In this document: positions 10,525 through 24,100 of the stretch, piece by piece
How the letters are laid out: each line of letters starts with the position of its first letter
Position numbering within the stretch: position 1 is the first letter of the stretch
Origin: Limnoperna fortunei
Taxonomy: Eukaryota; Mollusca; Bivalvia; Mytilida; Modiolidae
DNA: 64,000 nucleotides
Assembly (NCBI GenBank): GCA_944474755.1
Contig: OX104118.1
Coordinates: 73,425,865-73,489,864 of the forward strand
Reading direction: 5' to 3'
Position numbers and translations under genes: made by a program
The notes under the pieces: model-generated
Databases searched by the model: none
Told to the model about the DNA's origin: nothing
The model's input: the letters and a program-made list of their open reading frames with translations, nothing else

Positions 10525-13500
10525 TTGATTTTAAGCTATAGTTATAGGCGGTTATAAAAATTATTCGTGTAATTTCATGTAACTTTCATGAATATGTGTT
10601 GTATAATTCTTAAAATGAATAGATTGATCTAACATATGTGTTATAGAATGTTATAGAATGTAAATTACAGGACTAATTTCGCAATCTGTTCACGAAAACG
10701 GGAAACGGTATCTTTTCCTCTTATTATATCAGCAGCTTTTTCGCCAATCATTATTGTTGGAGCATTAGTGTTCCCAGAAGGCTCATGGCGCATGACAGAT
10801 GCATCAGCTACTCTCAAACTGGATATGCCTTTTACCCTAAATATAAATTATTGCTGCTTAGGTACACAAATACTATATGGAATTATAATGATGGCCAAGA
10901 AAATGTTTACACGCCATTTGTCAGTTTAAGAATTCAAGCCATTTGTCAGTTTAAGAATTCAAACTTTAACAATTACTTAAAAGGAGTTTATTTATTTTTG
11001 CGATAATCAGTACCTTAGAGAACTTATATAAAATGTCGTTAAAAGACATTTGACGAGACTTTACCTTTATAGATCGAGGTTTACTGTTCTTATTATCAAC
11101 TGTTTTTTTGATTGTCTAAAATTTGGTTAAAATCATCTTTTTACAATTATTGTACACTCCCTCCTTACAATAACGTGATTTGGTGAAAACAAAATGTTTT
11201 TTTTATCTCTCATACTTTGAAATAGGGTTGTTTGAGTAATAAACAGACAATATGACTTGAAGATAGGAGAAAATTGCTGTTCTTGGAACATGACTAATCT
11301 TATGTGAATGAAATTTCGTCGCCTCGATAAATTTGTCATACATTTACTTAGTGGGTGAATATGTAAATATATGAAGTGCATATAAAACATTTCTCATATG
11401 AAAGCTAGTCCAATGTTTCCTACACAACATATATGCTATTTCATTTAGAGTTGTAACCGACGAATGAAATCCTATCTACATGCACATTATATGCATTTCT
11501 TGCATAAATGTTGTTGTCAGTTTTTAAAAAACTTTCCAAACTAGATGGATACATTTACAGCTGTTGCAAGGCCTTGAAAATTTGATCCTAATAACAACTG
11601 ATCGATCGCCACTTTGAGTGACCACAAGCTATTTAAGCCATACAAATTATTAAATCTGTTGAGTTGGCTTATAGAATAAAATATTGTATATTAAAAATTT
11701 CAGAGTTAGTTTGTTAAGATTATAAAACAAGTTTATTGTTGCGATACAGTTAAGTTAGGGACAGAAACTTTTGACAAAAAAACCAAAGACTTTAGGCAAA
11801 AAAATTCTAAAATTGAAACAAAATTCCTGAAAATCAAATATATTTGAAAATGAAGTTTCTGTGGGTTAAAAAGTATAGAACAAATACATAGATATGAAAA
11901 AAAAATTGCTTTCATTCAGTTATATTGTATAATACACAGTAGAGATTCATTCATTACCTTAATTGGAAGTCTACAACTGCTGTAGAGTCTGTTGGCGCCC
12001 CCATTTGACATGTCGACGTCGGATGATAAACTGTTACAGAGTAATGACGAATCAGACACTCCCAATACTCGTCCGAATCAAACTGTTGTTTATCACATAT
12101 TTCTGGAAAATCTCGTCTGTTCAGTGTAGCGCCTAAATCTTGAAACACTTTCGTCTTCATTAACTCTTGTGTTTTTCGTACAGCTGAAATTAGAGGTTTT
12201 TGAAATATTTCAATACTTGAGAGACAGTAAAATAGTAATAATAAATGTAAAAGCTAGTCCATGACAACATTTACTAAACAAACTTCTACTTTGCCGCAAA
12301 CCCAACATTGCAATTTCTTTTAAGTCTGTCATGTCAGAAAATGGTAGAGTCGATCTATAGGAAAACAGATCAACTCGTGAGGACGAGCTTACTATGACTG
12401 AGCTAGAGGCTTACACTAGTCTGTGTGGTTGAACTTATATGCATTCAAGGAGGACGATTAATGTCTAAATCTACTGCTTTTTCTTTTCATTAGACAACAA
12501 TCCTTTTGCTTAAGACAACTTTGTATAATTTTTTAGCAAAGGCTTTCAGTGTACCAACATCTATTGTTTGTTATGCTATGCAGTTATGGGCCATATCATA
12601 CTGACGTTCAATAAACAGAATAAACTAAATAAACTAGATATCAGTGAACTAGTAAACATTTGTGGGTCTCGCTGTAAATAGGATGTGATTAGAATACTGT
12701 AAAAACAGATAAATGTTAATATTAGCAACTTGTATAACTATTCTTTAATCAAAGCCTACCTCTGAAAAGAGGGAAAGTTAGCACACACATGTGTTAATTA
12801 AAAACAATAATTTTACCTAAAGGAGGTCGAATTCAAGCCACATGTGTCATTAACAAGCAAAAATTGACCATGAAGTCAAAAGTCAAGACTTAAGATCACC
12901 AACATTAGTACGCTAAACGTTGCCATGAAACGATCTACCAAGGCGCCAAAGACAGATCACAATAGGACTCCGTGGTTTTAGTGCTCTAATTTAACAGATT
13001 GGTAACACAATTGTTCATAACTAATAACCGACTTTGATAAATAAAAAACGGAGGATGAACCGTACTGTTCCCCTTACCCACTTTAAAGACCGTTGGGCTA
13101 ATTAGTAAGGCAGAGAGAAATAGGTCATATATGTTATTTTATGCAGTGGGTAACAATGATACGTGATCATGACACTTAACAACGTATTGCTAGGCCGGTC
13201 GTTATGTCCGTTAGCCACGCGAGAGATGGTTGTCGTAAAGAAACGCAAGGTCAGCAAAAATATGTCCATGGAAAGTCAGACATCTTCTGCTATGTTCAGC
13301 ATATAGTAACATTTCCAGAACACCCCGAAAAAAGGTCACATTAATCGTTTATTTTTAAACCTCAATATATTACAAAAATGAAGTTGAACGTTCTGAAGAT
13401 CAGAGGATTAAAGCATGCAAAAGCTATTTTGACATCTGACCGTAGATTGAAGCATAGAAAACAAATTTTGAGATCTGACCGTACATTCGTGTTTGATAGT

Positions 13501-16415
13501 TATTTACAGCCTCCTACCTGCCAACATAACCTTAACATCATATGAATTTTCTTGATAATGTGGGTCGATAATTGGTGGATCAAATGGGTCCCTGCTTCTG
13601 AGTCGAATAGTCCCTTTACTTTTGGGATGTAGTGGAATGCAACATGTGCTAAATTCGTTGCTGTTTGACCTTGTTATAAATAATTCTTTAACCTATTTAA
13701 TAAAATTAACACAACTATCACATAAGAATAGCTGTAATAAACTGTGCGCTAGATTCTGTTTAATTATTGATAATGTTTTCCAGAAGTGAAATAAATTCGA
13801 TACTTATTGCAATGCTATATGACAACCAAAACACTGTAAAAGTATAACTGTCATTGTAGAAAATTAAAATAAATAATTCAACAAGTGAAGACAAGAGTAA
13901 AATCCTCGTGCATAAATTTAAGTAGCAGCGGACTTAAGTTCCATGCATAAGTAATATTCCCCAATAATCATATAACTGGTTCGAAAAACAGTTTATATTT
14001 TGTGTTATGGTAGCCAAATAAATGTTGTAATCCAGGTGAGCAATATCGTTGTAGCAAATAAAATCAAATGTTTTCCCGTCAACAATGGCGGTATACCCAA
14101 GCACAAACATTACAGTTAAATAAATAAATCATTCAAAGACATGACAATATCCGTTTACCAGATTGTATACACTAAATTCAGTTATACTATGAACACCAAG
14201 ATTGCTTATTGATCTTTAATGGCAACGTGCATTTTATTTATTCCATGTAAGCTATCAAACGAAATATTGTTAAAGTTAATGCTGTGGTTATCTCAAATGT
14301 TTAAAGCATGCAAAAAGTTAAATATAATGTTCCTTTTCATGTCACCGTAAACAAAATCATCGACATAATCGTTACTTGATAAGGTGTTTTTCTCTTGGAT
14401 ATGTTATACTGCTCACTGGACACTATAAATCCTGATGTCTTATTTTAATTATGCACATCGTCTTGTAATTGATAGCATATCCCATAACAGGACTGCCCAA
14501 TAAAACTTACCGAATCTTTCATATTCATATCTAATCCGTATCGTTGAAATCGTTCATCTTGCGCAACGCTGAACAATGTAATATGATAATCTGGATAGCT
14601 CGGCTCTAATTTATCGTGATTTGGTACTTGGTCCAATATGTGTCCTTCTACTCCACTTCCGGAATATATTCCTGTGCATACAATTAAATTAAAAACAGGT
14701 AAATATAATTGTAACAATTATTACAATGATCTGCAATGATAATTATATCATGTTGCAGTTTTGTTAAAACTCCTTCGATTAAACTTCTACATAAGCATTT
14801 TAACTATCTTCTGTCTTTTAACTCGTTTACATTTCCTCGCACTGTACTATGAGAATTACAAAAAGGGTGCATGAACTGTTAAACGTTCAATAGCACGTGA
14901 GTTCTTGCAGTGTTAAATTGTGATCAGCTAACTCTTTTTATGTGTTTGTTTATTTGCATTTGTCTGTTGCAATGTAAATTGTATATTTGTCAACTTACCA
15001 GTTCTTGTAAATGTGTATTGAAGTTTAGGAAGTAATGCCTGAAATTTCGCTGTAGATATGGATAAACTTGAATTTATGTTATACTTCACATGAAACATCA
15101 TGTGGTCCTCTAGATTGTTTCCAACTGGTAAATCCACATGAACTGGTATCTACAAAAGACACCCAGTGTACGACCAATACATTGGCATAAACTGTTATAG
15201 GAAAGGAATAGTCTGTTTCTTTTATATTCGCATAGTCTATAATAATTGTTTTGATTTATAAAAAAATATAAACTTTACTTTACACGGTACACTGATCGAT
15301 AAGTATCTTCAAATTGCCATAATATTGAATTTATTTGTAAAATCCAAAAAAACTTCAATATTCAACTTTTAACTTGAATGTCATATACCATGAGAAAATA
15401 TGCAAATCTTTTTACTGATTGTTATTACAAAGAAAATCAAAAGACAAATATAATATTTTCTCTAAACTAAAAGTAAGATTTGAACAAAACAAATTACATT
15501 TTTGCCTTAATATCATTTAGAATTTCGTCCCGCTTTTGCAGAATAAATGTAAAAAGTAAATTAGTAACGATGTATTCATGAAGAAGTAACAGACTAATAT
15601 CCATCTGTATGCTAAAAATCATTAGAGTAGTGTGCATGCAATTTGATTCAACTGTAAAGGTGTTGCAATGACTCACTTTTGACTAATACGACAGATTTTG
15701 GGGGTAATATTTAGTGTTATACAAATGTTTGTTCACATTACTTTAATTTAACATACCCCTAATTTTTCTAGATGATCTTTTGGACCAATCCCCGATAACA
15801 TCAATAAGACAGGAGAGTTAACAGCCCCAGCAGAAATAACAACTTCTTTTGAAGCGAATACTTGTCTCTTCCTGTTATCCTTAATAAATTCTATGCCTTT
15901 AGCTGTTTTGTTTTCTATAATGACCTATAGAAAAACATAAATGTAAATTAATATAAAAAAGATCAGTCATACTTTTATTGTTCGTTACCTATAACATAAG
16001 TCAGCAACAATATTATGACATCACAGTATATACAAACTTTAGAAAAGAGTTAGCAATATGACCTATTTACTTCATATTTATAAAATTTCACGTTTGTTAA
16101 TACATACATATCTTTTCAGAATTAATGCTTGAAAAATTGTTAAAAATACCTTGGTAGCTATTGAGTTTATGCTAATATGGAGATTTGGTCTATCCATCAC
16201 GGGTCGTAGAAAAGCCTTCACCGTACTACACCGCTCACCATTTCGTACAGTGTTTTGCATAAAGGAAAAACCTGTATTTTATATCAATAAAAGTGTGTCT
16301 TATTGCTAAATTATTGTATGACGATTAAAATTCTGGAGTACCGTTTTCATTTGCAGTCTTTCTAGGGCGTACACATCAAAATTATTAATAATAACTCTGT
16401 TCCAAGTGACACATT

Positions 16416-16565
16416 ATGAAAGGACTGACAGATATACATGAAGGTAATAACAAAATACCAAACACCGATGAAACTGTCAAAAAAGACAATCCACAAATCA
16501 AAGTCCAAGAAACCGACAAACAACAGAACCAACAACCACCAAAAGCAACTACAGCAATCGTCCTG
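16416..16565 (+). repeat. Dispersed repeat fragment in intron 4 of gene A
   Basis: TGAAGGTAATAACAAAATAC and GAAACTGTCAAAAAAGACAA, then AACCAACAACCA, are shared with the minus strand of 40150-40440 in intron 4 of gene B, in the same orientation relative to both genes. It therefore probably predates the A/B duplication. It gives a short open frame but I do not recognise a protein. Confidence 0.6.
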
Positions 16566-18605
16566 GATAACAAATACAAGAATAATTTTTTTATGTTAAT
16601 TTTGAATATTTAGAATAAAAAATTAGAAAACATTGATTTTATGTAATCATAAAGTGTCCAAGTTGGAGTGACATGTCTCACACCTTTATACGTGTACTGT
16701 TGAACAATAGGCCAGTTTGTTAGTCTTACAGAGGTGGCGGTTAAGGCCTTCAACTAGACGGATTTACCTGCCTTAGTGGTAATAAATCATTAATATGGAC
16801 TTTATTTCAATTATTATGAACATTTATGTGTAATTAGGAATCTCAAATGGACTGTATAATTGTATTTTGATTTTGAATAATACTATGAATGTTTGATTAT
16901 AAGTAATTGTTGATGATTTTGCAATTTAATGCATGGCATGATACTATGTAAAATCTTCAAAGGGATTTTCTTTTATTTTAAAATAACGTGTGATTTGTGT
17001 CCTAAATGAGAAGCCAAAGTCTATTTAGACTATTTATGCAGGCATGAGTCTTTTCAGTCTACGGCTTTCATCAGATCGCGCCTTATGTACACACTGTGTT
17101 TATCAGTACTGCCATTGGTATAGTCTTGTATTGCATTTTATTCAATGTTGCAACTTATACTTTGTCTAAAAGGGCATTGTTCAACAATGAGAGTTCAAAA
17201 ACCCAGGTCCTGTGTTTGTATCAGAACAATTTCTGTATACAAAGGGTTTGATGTAAATATGCTCCTGGAGTTATGAGTTGTTAATGCATAGATAGTAGCC
17301 ACTGGATAGAAACACGTCGGAGAATACAGAAACATGGTACAAAATTTGTTGCTTAGCAGCTCTCACACCAGATTATTGCAAACCTCTCCTGTTACACAGA
17401 CAAACGAAGAAAGCTAAAATGTACATGTGGCGTTCAATAACATACATATATTCACCGGCTGTTTATTGTATTTTCTGTATTGTTTTAAACCAGTTTTATC
17501 GCCCTTTGTTTTAGGCTTACCCATTTAATTCTAAGTAATACGTTGGTCATGAGGCTAAACCTAAAGCACTTCCCAGCGCATTCCTAAACTATGTAAAGGA
17601 GATGCATTGTCAATAGGCTTATAGGTGATAGCTTTAAGATTGACCATCTCCATTCACTATTAAAACCTTAATAAACATTTTTAATATGTTAGACTAATTG
17701 GAAATAAATACTCTCTACTATAACTAAAACATAAGTGAACAGAGAAATTCTAGCCATTTTTAGAGAAATTGTAGTCCTTTTTTAGATGAACTTTACTTAT
17801 ATTATTAGATGTATTACCTACTGGATCCTCTCCATTAACATCCACTGTTGAATATCCAATCTCGTTCGACGCCTTTTTAAAAAGTTCTGCCAGTGGTGTC
17901 ATGATCGACTGGCTTACAGTCAGGTGACCACCCCTGGAGTGGTATGCTGTGTGAAAAAGTATTAAAAAATTGATTATTGAATGACTATATGTACTGGCAA
18001 CAGTATTTTTGTGGTCCCAAGGAATAAAATGATGTAAAGAAATATATACTTTCTTAACTGTAAAGCTACGCCTTAATGTTTTCGTGTAATTGGCTAATTC
18101 ATTTTAAAGCAATTATGCAAAAGCGTTGACTCGAGAATCTGAATAAATTGATGCTTAGGTTGGTTATGACAAAAAATAGATACCAGGTCTTGAAACATGT
18201 TTTAAAATATAAGACGAAGCTAAATTTTTATGGCTAAGAAATTTTCTTGCTTTTAAAAATCAGCAATGAACTCATCTTACGAGAATCATAAAGACTTGGA
18301 ATCTGAACATCTTCACTTTTCAGGAATAAGGCAGTACATCTTTGTAACTCCATCCTGTGCATCCTTCCTTTGCCCAGTTGTTGTAGTCATGCTTACTGCC
18401 ACGTACATAAGCCATGTAATTCATGCTGCTGGTTCCTCCTAGTACTCGTCCTCTCGGCCAAAAACTTCGCTGAATTATGGTACGCAAGCATAAGAAACAA
18501 GATTTAAAAACTAAAGTATGTTGCGGCTCAACTTTGAATTCAGGTTTTGAAACGTTTCATTTTTTAAAAAGTAAAAGTTTCATGTTTTATCTTGATTGTA
18601 CGCTT

Positions 18606-18690
18606 TGGAGGCCGAGGGCGTAAAATAGTTATCTACTGTTGATCACCGAAGTATTTATACTGAGACTGCAAGTTCATGTTCAAGACAGAA
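18606..18690 (+). repeat. Degraded SINE head in intron 2 of gene A
   Basis: GGAGGCCGAGGGCGTAAAAT, then CTACTGTTGATCACCG and ACTGAGACTGCAAGTTCATG, is a mutated copy of the SINE tRNA-like head, antisense to gene A. A matching remnant sits at the same place relative to exon 3 in gene B (33138-33205). Confidence 0.6.
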
Positions 18691-19189
18691 GCTCAATAAA
18701 TGACAAACAATTGAAGCAGTATACTTTAATTAAATCTTTGTATATATTCAACATGTAAAATGGTTTTTTAAATCTCAAATAATATTTTGCGTACCTGTTC
18801 CTTTAAAGACAGCTGACAATGTGTTTGTGGCTCAGTCAGAAATGCCCAGTCCGCTTTCGTTTTCTGCGTTAAAGAAGCAAATAATGGAACACGGAAGTTA
18901 TCATCATCCAATTCTGAGCCACCTGCCTCTACGAGTAAGACGTCTACTTCTGGATCCTCGGACAATCTACTGGCCAACACGGCACCGGCTGATCCTGAGC
19001 CAACTAAAATGAGCATGGTAATATAATTTTCTAAATTTTATGAAACTTGTTTTTAAGAGGCTAAAAGACACGACAAAATATTATATATCTTGTGTAATTT
19101 TAGGACAAAAAAACCTATAAAGATTGTATGTAAATTTTATATAACGTTCACCTCAGTTCACCATTAAGCTACTCAAACAAGGGTTTAAA

Positions 19190-19560
19190 GTAGGGTGATG
19201 CTATCCCTTTAGATGTAATAAGGCCTTACCCGGAACTTAATTGATCGTTATGGTTAATGCATATCTCAAATACGATTGCATATGTTCTCTAAATTATAGG
19301 ACGTTTTTCATATTCCAGAGTTGACTATTTCCTAGACATGGCAATCAGTAACTTGACAAGTGTCTAAGTCTCATTCGTAGCACCTAAGTGCACACATTGT
19401 TTTATTAGGTTCGGTTAACTCACTTTTTGTTTTCTTTTCTTTTTTTGTTTTTGTTGTATATGTTTGTCTAAATCCGGATTTGTTATCGCTCCTCGACTTT
19501 TGTTTTTTGTTGTTCGCTTGGTTTTCTTTCTATTTGCTTTCACTTTATGTATGATTTTAT
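19190..19560 (+). repeat. Penelope-like element 3' tail in intron 1 of gene A
   Basis: Contains CTAGACATGGCAATCAGTAA, ACCTAAGTGCACACATTG, TATGTTTGTCTAAATCCGGA and the CTCCTCGACTTTTGTTTTTT end, matching the tail found at 2500-2720, 4140-4350 and 23510-23640. Only the last few codons of RT-like sequence precede it. Confidence 0.65.
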
Positions 19561-19894
19561 ATTATTTTTGCAAGCACATAAAAATATTAAAACATGGACA
19601 AAAAATTTAAACCTTTTGTTATCACAATAAATAAAATGTATAAAATATTAAAATATAAATCCGTACCGACTATGTAATCATACATTGTATTAATTTCTCT
19701 TTGTAAAGCCATATCTTCATCGTGGGAATAATAATATACTGCTAACCACATGCCAATTGCTATGTTAAGAACTGCAATTATCATGTACATTTTATGTCTA
19801 CAATAGAAAACAGAAAAAACTGTTGAATTTCAAATCAGTTCTGCTTTTTTATATATATGTAGCCTCATGAAACAATAGTAAGTATTTGTAGAAA

Positions 19895-20166
19895 ATTGTC
19901 TGTTTGTTTGTTTGAATGTTTAACGCCACTTTCAGCACTTTTTCAGCTGTATCATGGCGTCCAGTTTTATTGGGTGAGAAAGCCGGAGTACCCAGAGAAA
20001 ACCCTCGACCTGCGGTAAGAAAACTGACAATCCTTGTCAAGTGTAATATTAATTGGAGTCGAGTACATCTACCGGCAATGCGAATCGAAACCGTAATCTC
20101 AGTGTTGACAGACCACGCGGTCAATAGAAGATGAATTACCTTAACCACTCTGCCACCTATGCCCCC
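19895..20166 (-). mobile_element. SINE copy upstream of gene A (minus orientation)
   Basis: A near full-length copy: GTTTGTTTG tail, TTTAACGCCACTTTCAGC, ATGGCGTCCAG, the body, then the B box region and a diverged A box before CCCCCTTTT. The same insertion remains as a truncated remnant at 221-301 next to gene L, showing that the 5' flanks of L and A share ancestry. Confidence 0.75.
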
Positions 20167-20274
20167 TTTTGGAGAATTAAACACACGAGGCCTTTAAAGT
20201 TTAGTAATAAGGAGACCCATAATAGCCTTGAAAATCGCGACGCACATTGAAGTGTTTACTAGTATTGCGTAATA

Positions 20275-20493
20275 CTTGTTTAAATGGTCAATTTCAGCGC
20301 TTTTTCAGCTATATCGTGGCGCGCCGTTTTTATTGTAGGAGTGTTCATTCCGCTGATCGGGGTTTTCTCCGGGTATTTGAAGTCGAGTACATCCTACCCA
20401 CAGTAAGACTCGAACCCGCAACCTCAGTGTTGACAGACAACGTGATCAATAGTAAATGACTAACAAAATTAACCACTCTGTCTTCGCGGCCCT
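20275..20493 (-). mobile_element. SINE copy with 12-bp target duplication
   Basis: Bounded by TATTGCGTAATA at 20263-20274 and 20494-20505. The B box region (rc of GACTCGAACCCGCAACC) and the GGGCCGCGAAG head are visible in reverse complement; the tail is short. Absent from the flank of gene L, so younger than that duplication or lost from L. Confidence 0.8.
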
Positions 20494-21189
20494 TATTGCG
20501 TAATAAGATTAACGTATGTTTAGATAATGTCCCGTTTGTTTTCATGTGGAATTAACCCCATTTGCATTGCGATTAAGACGTCTTTGTGGTCACAATTCTG
20601 GATATCTGATCAGCTTTTTGCGCAGGAAATGACATAATTTTTAGTCTGTTTTATAATAAATATAAAGTATTTGAAGAATTGTACACATTCAAATTTATTC
20701 TCAAACTATTTGTGGCTGAATAAAAAAAATTTGGTAAGCGTAAAACATAGCGATCTTTTTTGTTGTTCGCCTATACCTAAAATGTTCAATATTGTTCATT
20801 GTTTTAATAAAACTAATTTACCTAAATTTACAATTTTAAATTATAATCTCACACAAGTCTACAAGTTTATTGTTTTCACTTCGCGGTATTACCATCCACA
20901 CACTTTGTATTGTTATATTAAATATAATATCGCTGTCAATATTGTAAAATGTAGCTGTTTGTTAAGTTGGGAAGAGAGACGACTCTACAAAATGTTGTGT
21001 ACAGCTAATTATTTTTTACATTTTATTTTAACAACAGAAACAAAATTTACTAGTAATTTAACAACAAAAAAATATCACACCAAAAAGATTATAGATGCAT
21101 AGATGCTATCAATCTTTGTGGTATCTAACATCACAATTCTGTTTCTTCCAAAATTCCACCATACTTCAAAAACAAATCCGTTCTTATTA

Positions 21190-24100
21190 TATCGTATATC
21201 TTTACTACCCCCATTGCACACAGAATCTTCAATTACAAATGTGTATTGCATGATCCTTTGATAAAAGACTTCAAAACCAAATCCCCGGACTGTTCTTGCC
21301 ACCATTCCCCATTCACATATTGTCCTTCAGTTCACGTGATAACTGGAGATCTTAACATTGTTGACAATGAAAGAGTGCGCAATATTTGTTCAAAGGCTAA
21401 AGATATACAGGATCTAACACAGGTGGGAAGGCAAGATGGGAAAATCTCGGACACCCAAGTGAAAAGATTTCTGGTCTTCAAAATGGCTCTACCGAGTTGG
21501 AGACCTGGCGGCAAGACGGCAAAATCTCAGACACCCAAGTGAAAAGACCAAAAGAAATCTTTCACGAGGTTGTCTGAGATTTGTCCGTCTTGCCCAACCA
21601 CCGGTGGTTGATTCTTTTTCTCACTAATTCGTTAAAAAAATCCGGTTCTATTGAAAGATTGCAACAAATAGAGTTATCTACATTGAACGTAATCTCCAGT
21701 GTACACATGTTGCGTCATCGTGTTTGCTTTGATGTTTACCGCTATCATATTGTGGTTTAAATTGGGTCATGGAAGCTCAGATATGTTGTTTTCATGTTAA
21801 TATTTAAAAAGGCATAGTAAACCAACACAACTAAAGCAAATATTTTATAATTTTTTTTGCTGAACTGACAGTTAACGTCACAATACATTTTTACGGGAAA
21901 AGGAGCGTAAAATTCTTATCTCACCCACGGGTTGAGATAAGGATATCTCAACCGGCTAAAATAGGTACTACGCTGTCTGAGAAATCGTAAACTTAAATCC
22001 ATCAACTGGAATTTTAACTTTAAATTATTGATGGATTTAACAGAGGTCTGTGCCAGAAAATGGGCAAGCAAGAAGACCAGATGGTTGATACCTTGTCTCA
22101 CTGGGTAATATCTTTGAGGTTATTGATTCAAATGAGAAAAAGTCTAAGAAGGTCTATGAGTACTAAAGCATCATCTTCAGAAATCTTGATGCCCTTTAAA
22201 CTTTTTCCGACATTCATGAAAAATATGTTATTGTGCCTAGCAACATTATTTTTATCTGCAAAACAAATTATAAAGAGTGTTACATTAATGGGTTAGGCAT
22301 GGACAGTTCACTTGGCAATCCTATGTACACATAGGAGTATTAGTATACTTTGGTCTAAAAATCAAAGTCAACGATTGTAATCTTCCCTTCTTTTAGCAAA
22401 ACTTCACAAAAATCCATACAAACATCGTTTCATAGCAGGATCGTCTTAGTGTAACACCAAAACCCTATCACAACCCTGACCACCATTTTAACAACAATAC
22501 AAAGGGACTTCAAAAATAAAGTGACACTTTTTACTCCAGTAGTGGCATAAATGAAATGGGGATATTAAAAAATTTAAAAGACCTGATAGACATCTGGAGG
22601 TCTGTGTCTCTTCTCCAATGTAATAGTATTAAAACATTGGATTTTTCACACTCTACACGACCATCCCACATATGCAGCTTAAAACCATGTTTAAGATCTT
22701 ATTAAGCACTTCATTTTCAAGGAAAAAAAGGAAAGAGACGATATAAATATCGGGTAAGTAAACAGGTCAGAACTTACTTCTTCGTCAATGACTATAAATC
22801 AAAGACTACATATACTGAGGACTAAATCTCTCAAATGTTAGAATTTCTTATGTTCGTCATGTTTGAAGTACATGTTTTTCAACAGAATGTTGGTATTCCA
22901 ATGGGTACTAATTGTGCTTCTTTCCTCGCCTACATGGTTTTGTAATCTTATGAGGCTGAGTTCATAGAAGGCCTGCTGACAAAGAAAGAAAAGACGCTGG
23001 TCCAGATCTTTTATTTTACATTCCGCTATATTGATGATGTTTTGTCCCTCAACAATCCTAAATTTTGTGACTATTTACATTCATATTGCCCTAGTGAGCT
23101 TGAAATTCAAGACACCATCAATACACTAAGGTCACCCTCTTACGTAGACCTACTTCTAGAAATAGACTCAGGAAAACTAGAAACTAGACTTTACGACAAA
23201 CGTGATGACTTCAACTTTCCAATTGTAAACTTCCCGTTTATCGATAGCAACATTCCAGCAGCTCCTGTGTATGGTGTGTACATTTCACATGTTATACGTT
23301 ATTCGAGATCCTGCGTTCGGTATTTCGATTTTCTATACCGATCACTGCTGTTGACTACCCAAATACTTAATTAAGGGTTTATTATACCTAGGTTGATGTT
23401 ATCTTTTCAGAAGTTCTATGATCGTCACCATGACTTAATTTATCGTTATGGGAAATCAATCTCTCAAATACGATCGGACATTTTCGCTGAGTCATAGGTA
23501 ACGTTTACTATTTCTAGACATAACAATGAGTAACTCGACGTGTGTCTTTTTAGAGGAAGGCAGTGCTTACTCGTCAGGAGCACTTAGGTTTTTACTGAGT
23601 TTGGGTAACTCTCTTTCTGGTTTTGTGTTGCGCTGTGTATGTTCATGACTATATTAACACTAATAAGAAATAAATTTACTAGCAGTATATGGCTGGAATG
23701 AGATAAAACGCTCTTACCTTCAGATTTAATATATACAGATACATGTAGATGCTGTAGGATACGCGTGTATTTCCAGGGATCTGGTGTTTAAGATTACAAA
23801 AAATATAATTTAATATAATTCTCACCTCGAAAATTCCGTGCGGCTTTGATATAATCAAAATTGTACTGTGAGTGCAGTTGTTTTACAAGTTTGAAGTCAC
23901 AAGCAAGTGGAATATACTGCCTACTTTATGTTGAACTCACCTTAATTTACATGTAGATAAATTTCTTCTATCAATAAATGCAAACTATCATTATCTAATA
24001 TTACATAATGTATAAATAACTCATTAATAACGCATTAGAGGTCGTCTTTATTGAGCTGATATCGACGTTCATTAAACTGTGAAATTTAAGAACATTGTTT

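Larger units (their letters stand above)
5338..10664. other. Spacer between gene L flank and gene A 3' end
   Basis: Apart from the Tc1-like fragment, the GC-rich repeat, the SINE copies and the degenerate tandem repeat listed separately, I see no exon, RNA gene or recognisable element. The stretches 6154-7140 and 7565-9275 are AT-rich with frequent stops in all frames. Confidence 0.5.
10665..19790 (-). pseudogene. Gene A: GMC oxidoreductase (FAD-dependent), 11 coding exons, 1-bp frameshift in exon 3
   Basis: Coding exons on the minus strand: 19667-19790, 18795-19003, 18281-18469, 17818-17946, 16150-16271, 15757-15924, 14999-15149, 14511-14671, 13518-13692, 11958-12183, 10665-10836, all with GT..AG introns whose phases match gene B. 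Domains: N-terminal hydrophobic anchor, YDYIVVGSGSAG dinucleotide fold across exons 1-2, GMC signature 1 ([10 protein letters not shown]) in exon 3, signature 2 (GAVNSPVLLMLSGIG) in exon 6, the catalytic-loop YHPTSTCQMG in exon 10, and GNTNAP plus MIGEKAADI in exon 11, ending with TAA at 10665-10667. Such enzymes oxidise alcohols or sugars using FAD; the substrate cannot be told. Exon 3 is 189 bp instead of 190: a T is missing at 18325-18326 (TATTCC versus TATTTCC in gene B), giving a TGA at 18320-18322 after 160 codons, before the substrate and catalytic region. No other lesion is visible, so this is a very recent pseudogene, a segregating null allele, or a sequencing error. Confidence 0.9.

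Noticed and set aside
20671..21102. 143-codon open frame
   Set aside because: It lies in AT-rich flank paralogous to 300-740, where the frame is not conserved; composition is dominated by codons for N, K, Y, F and I.
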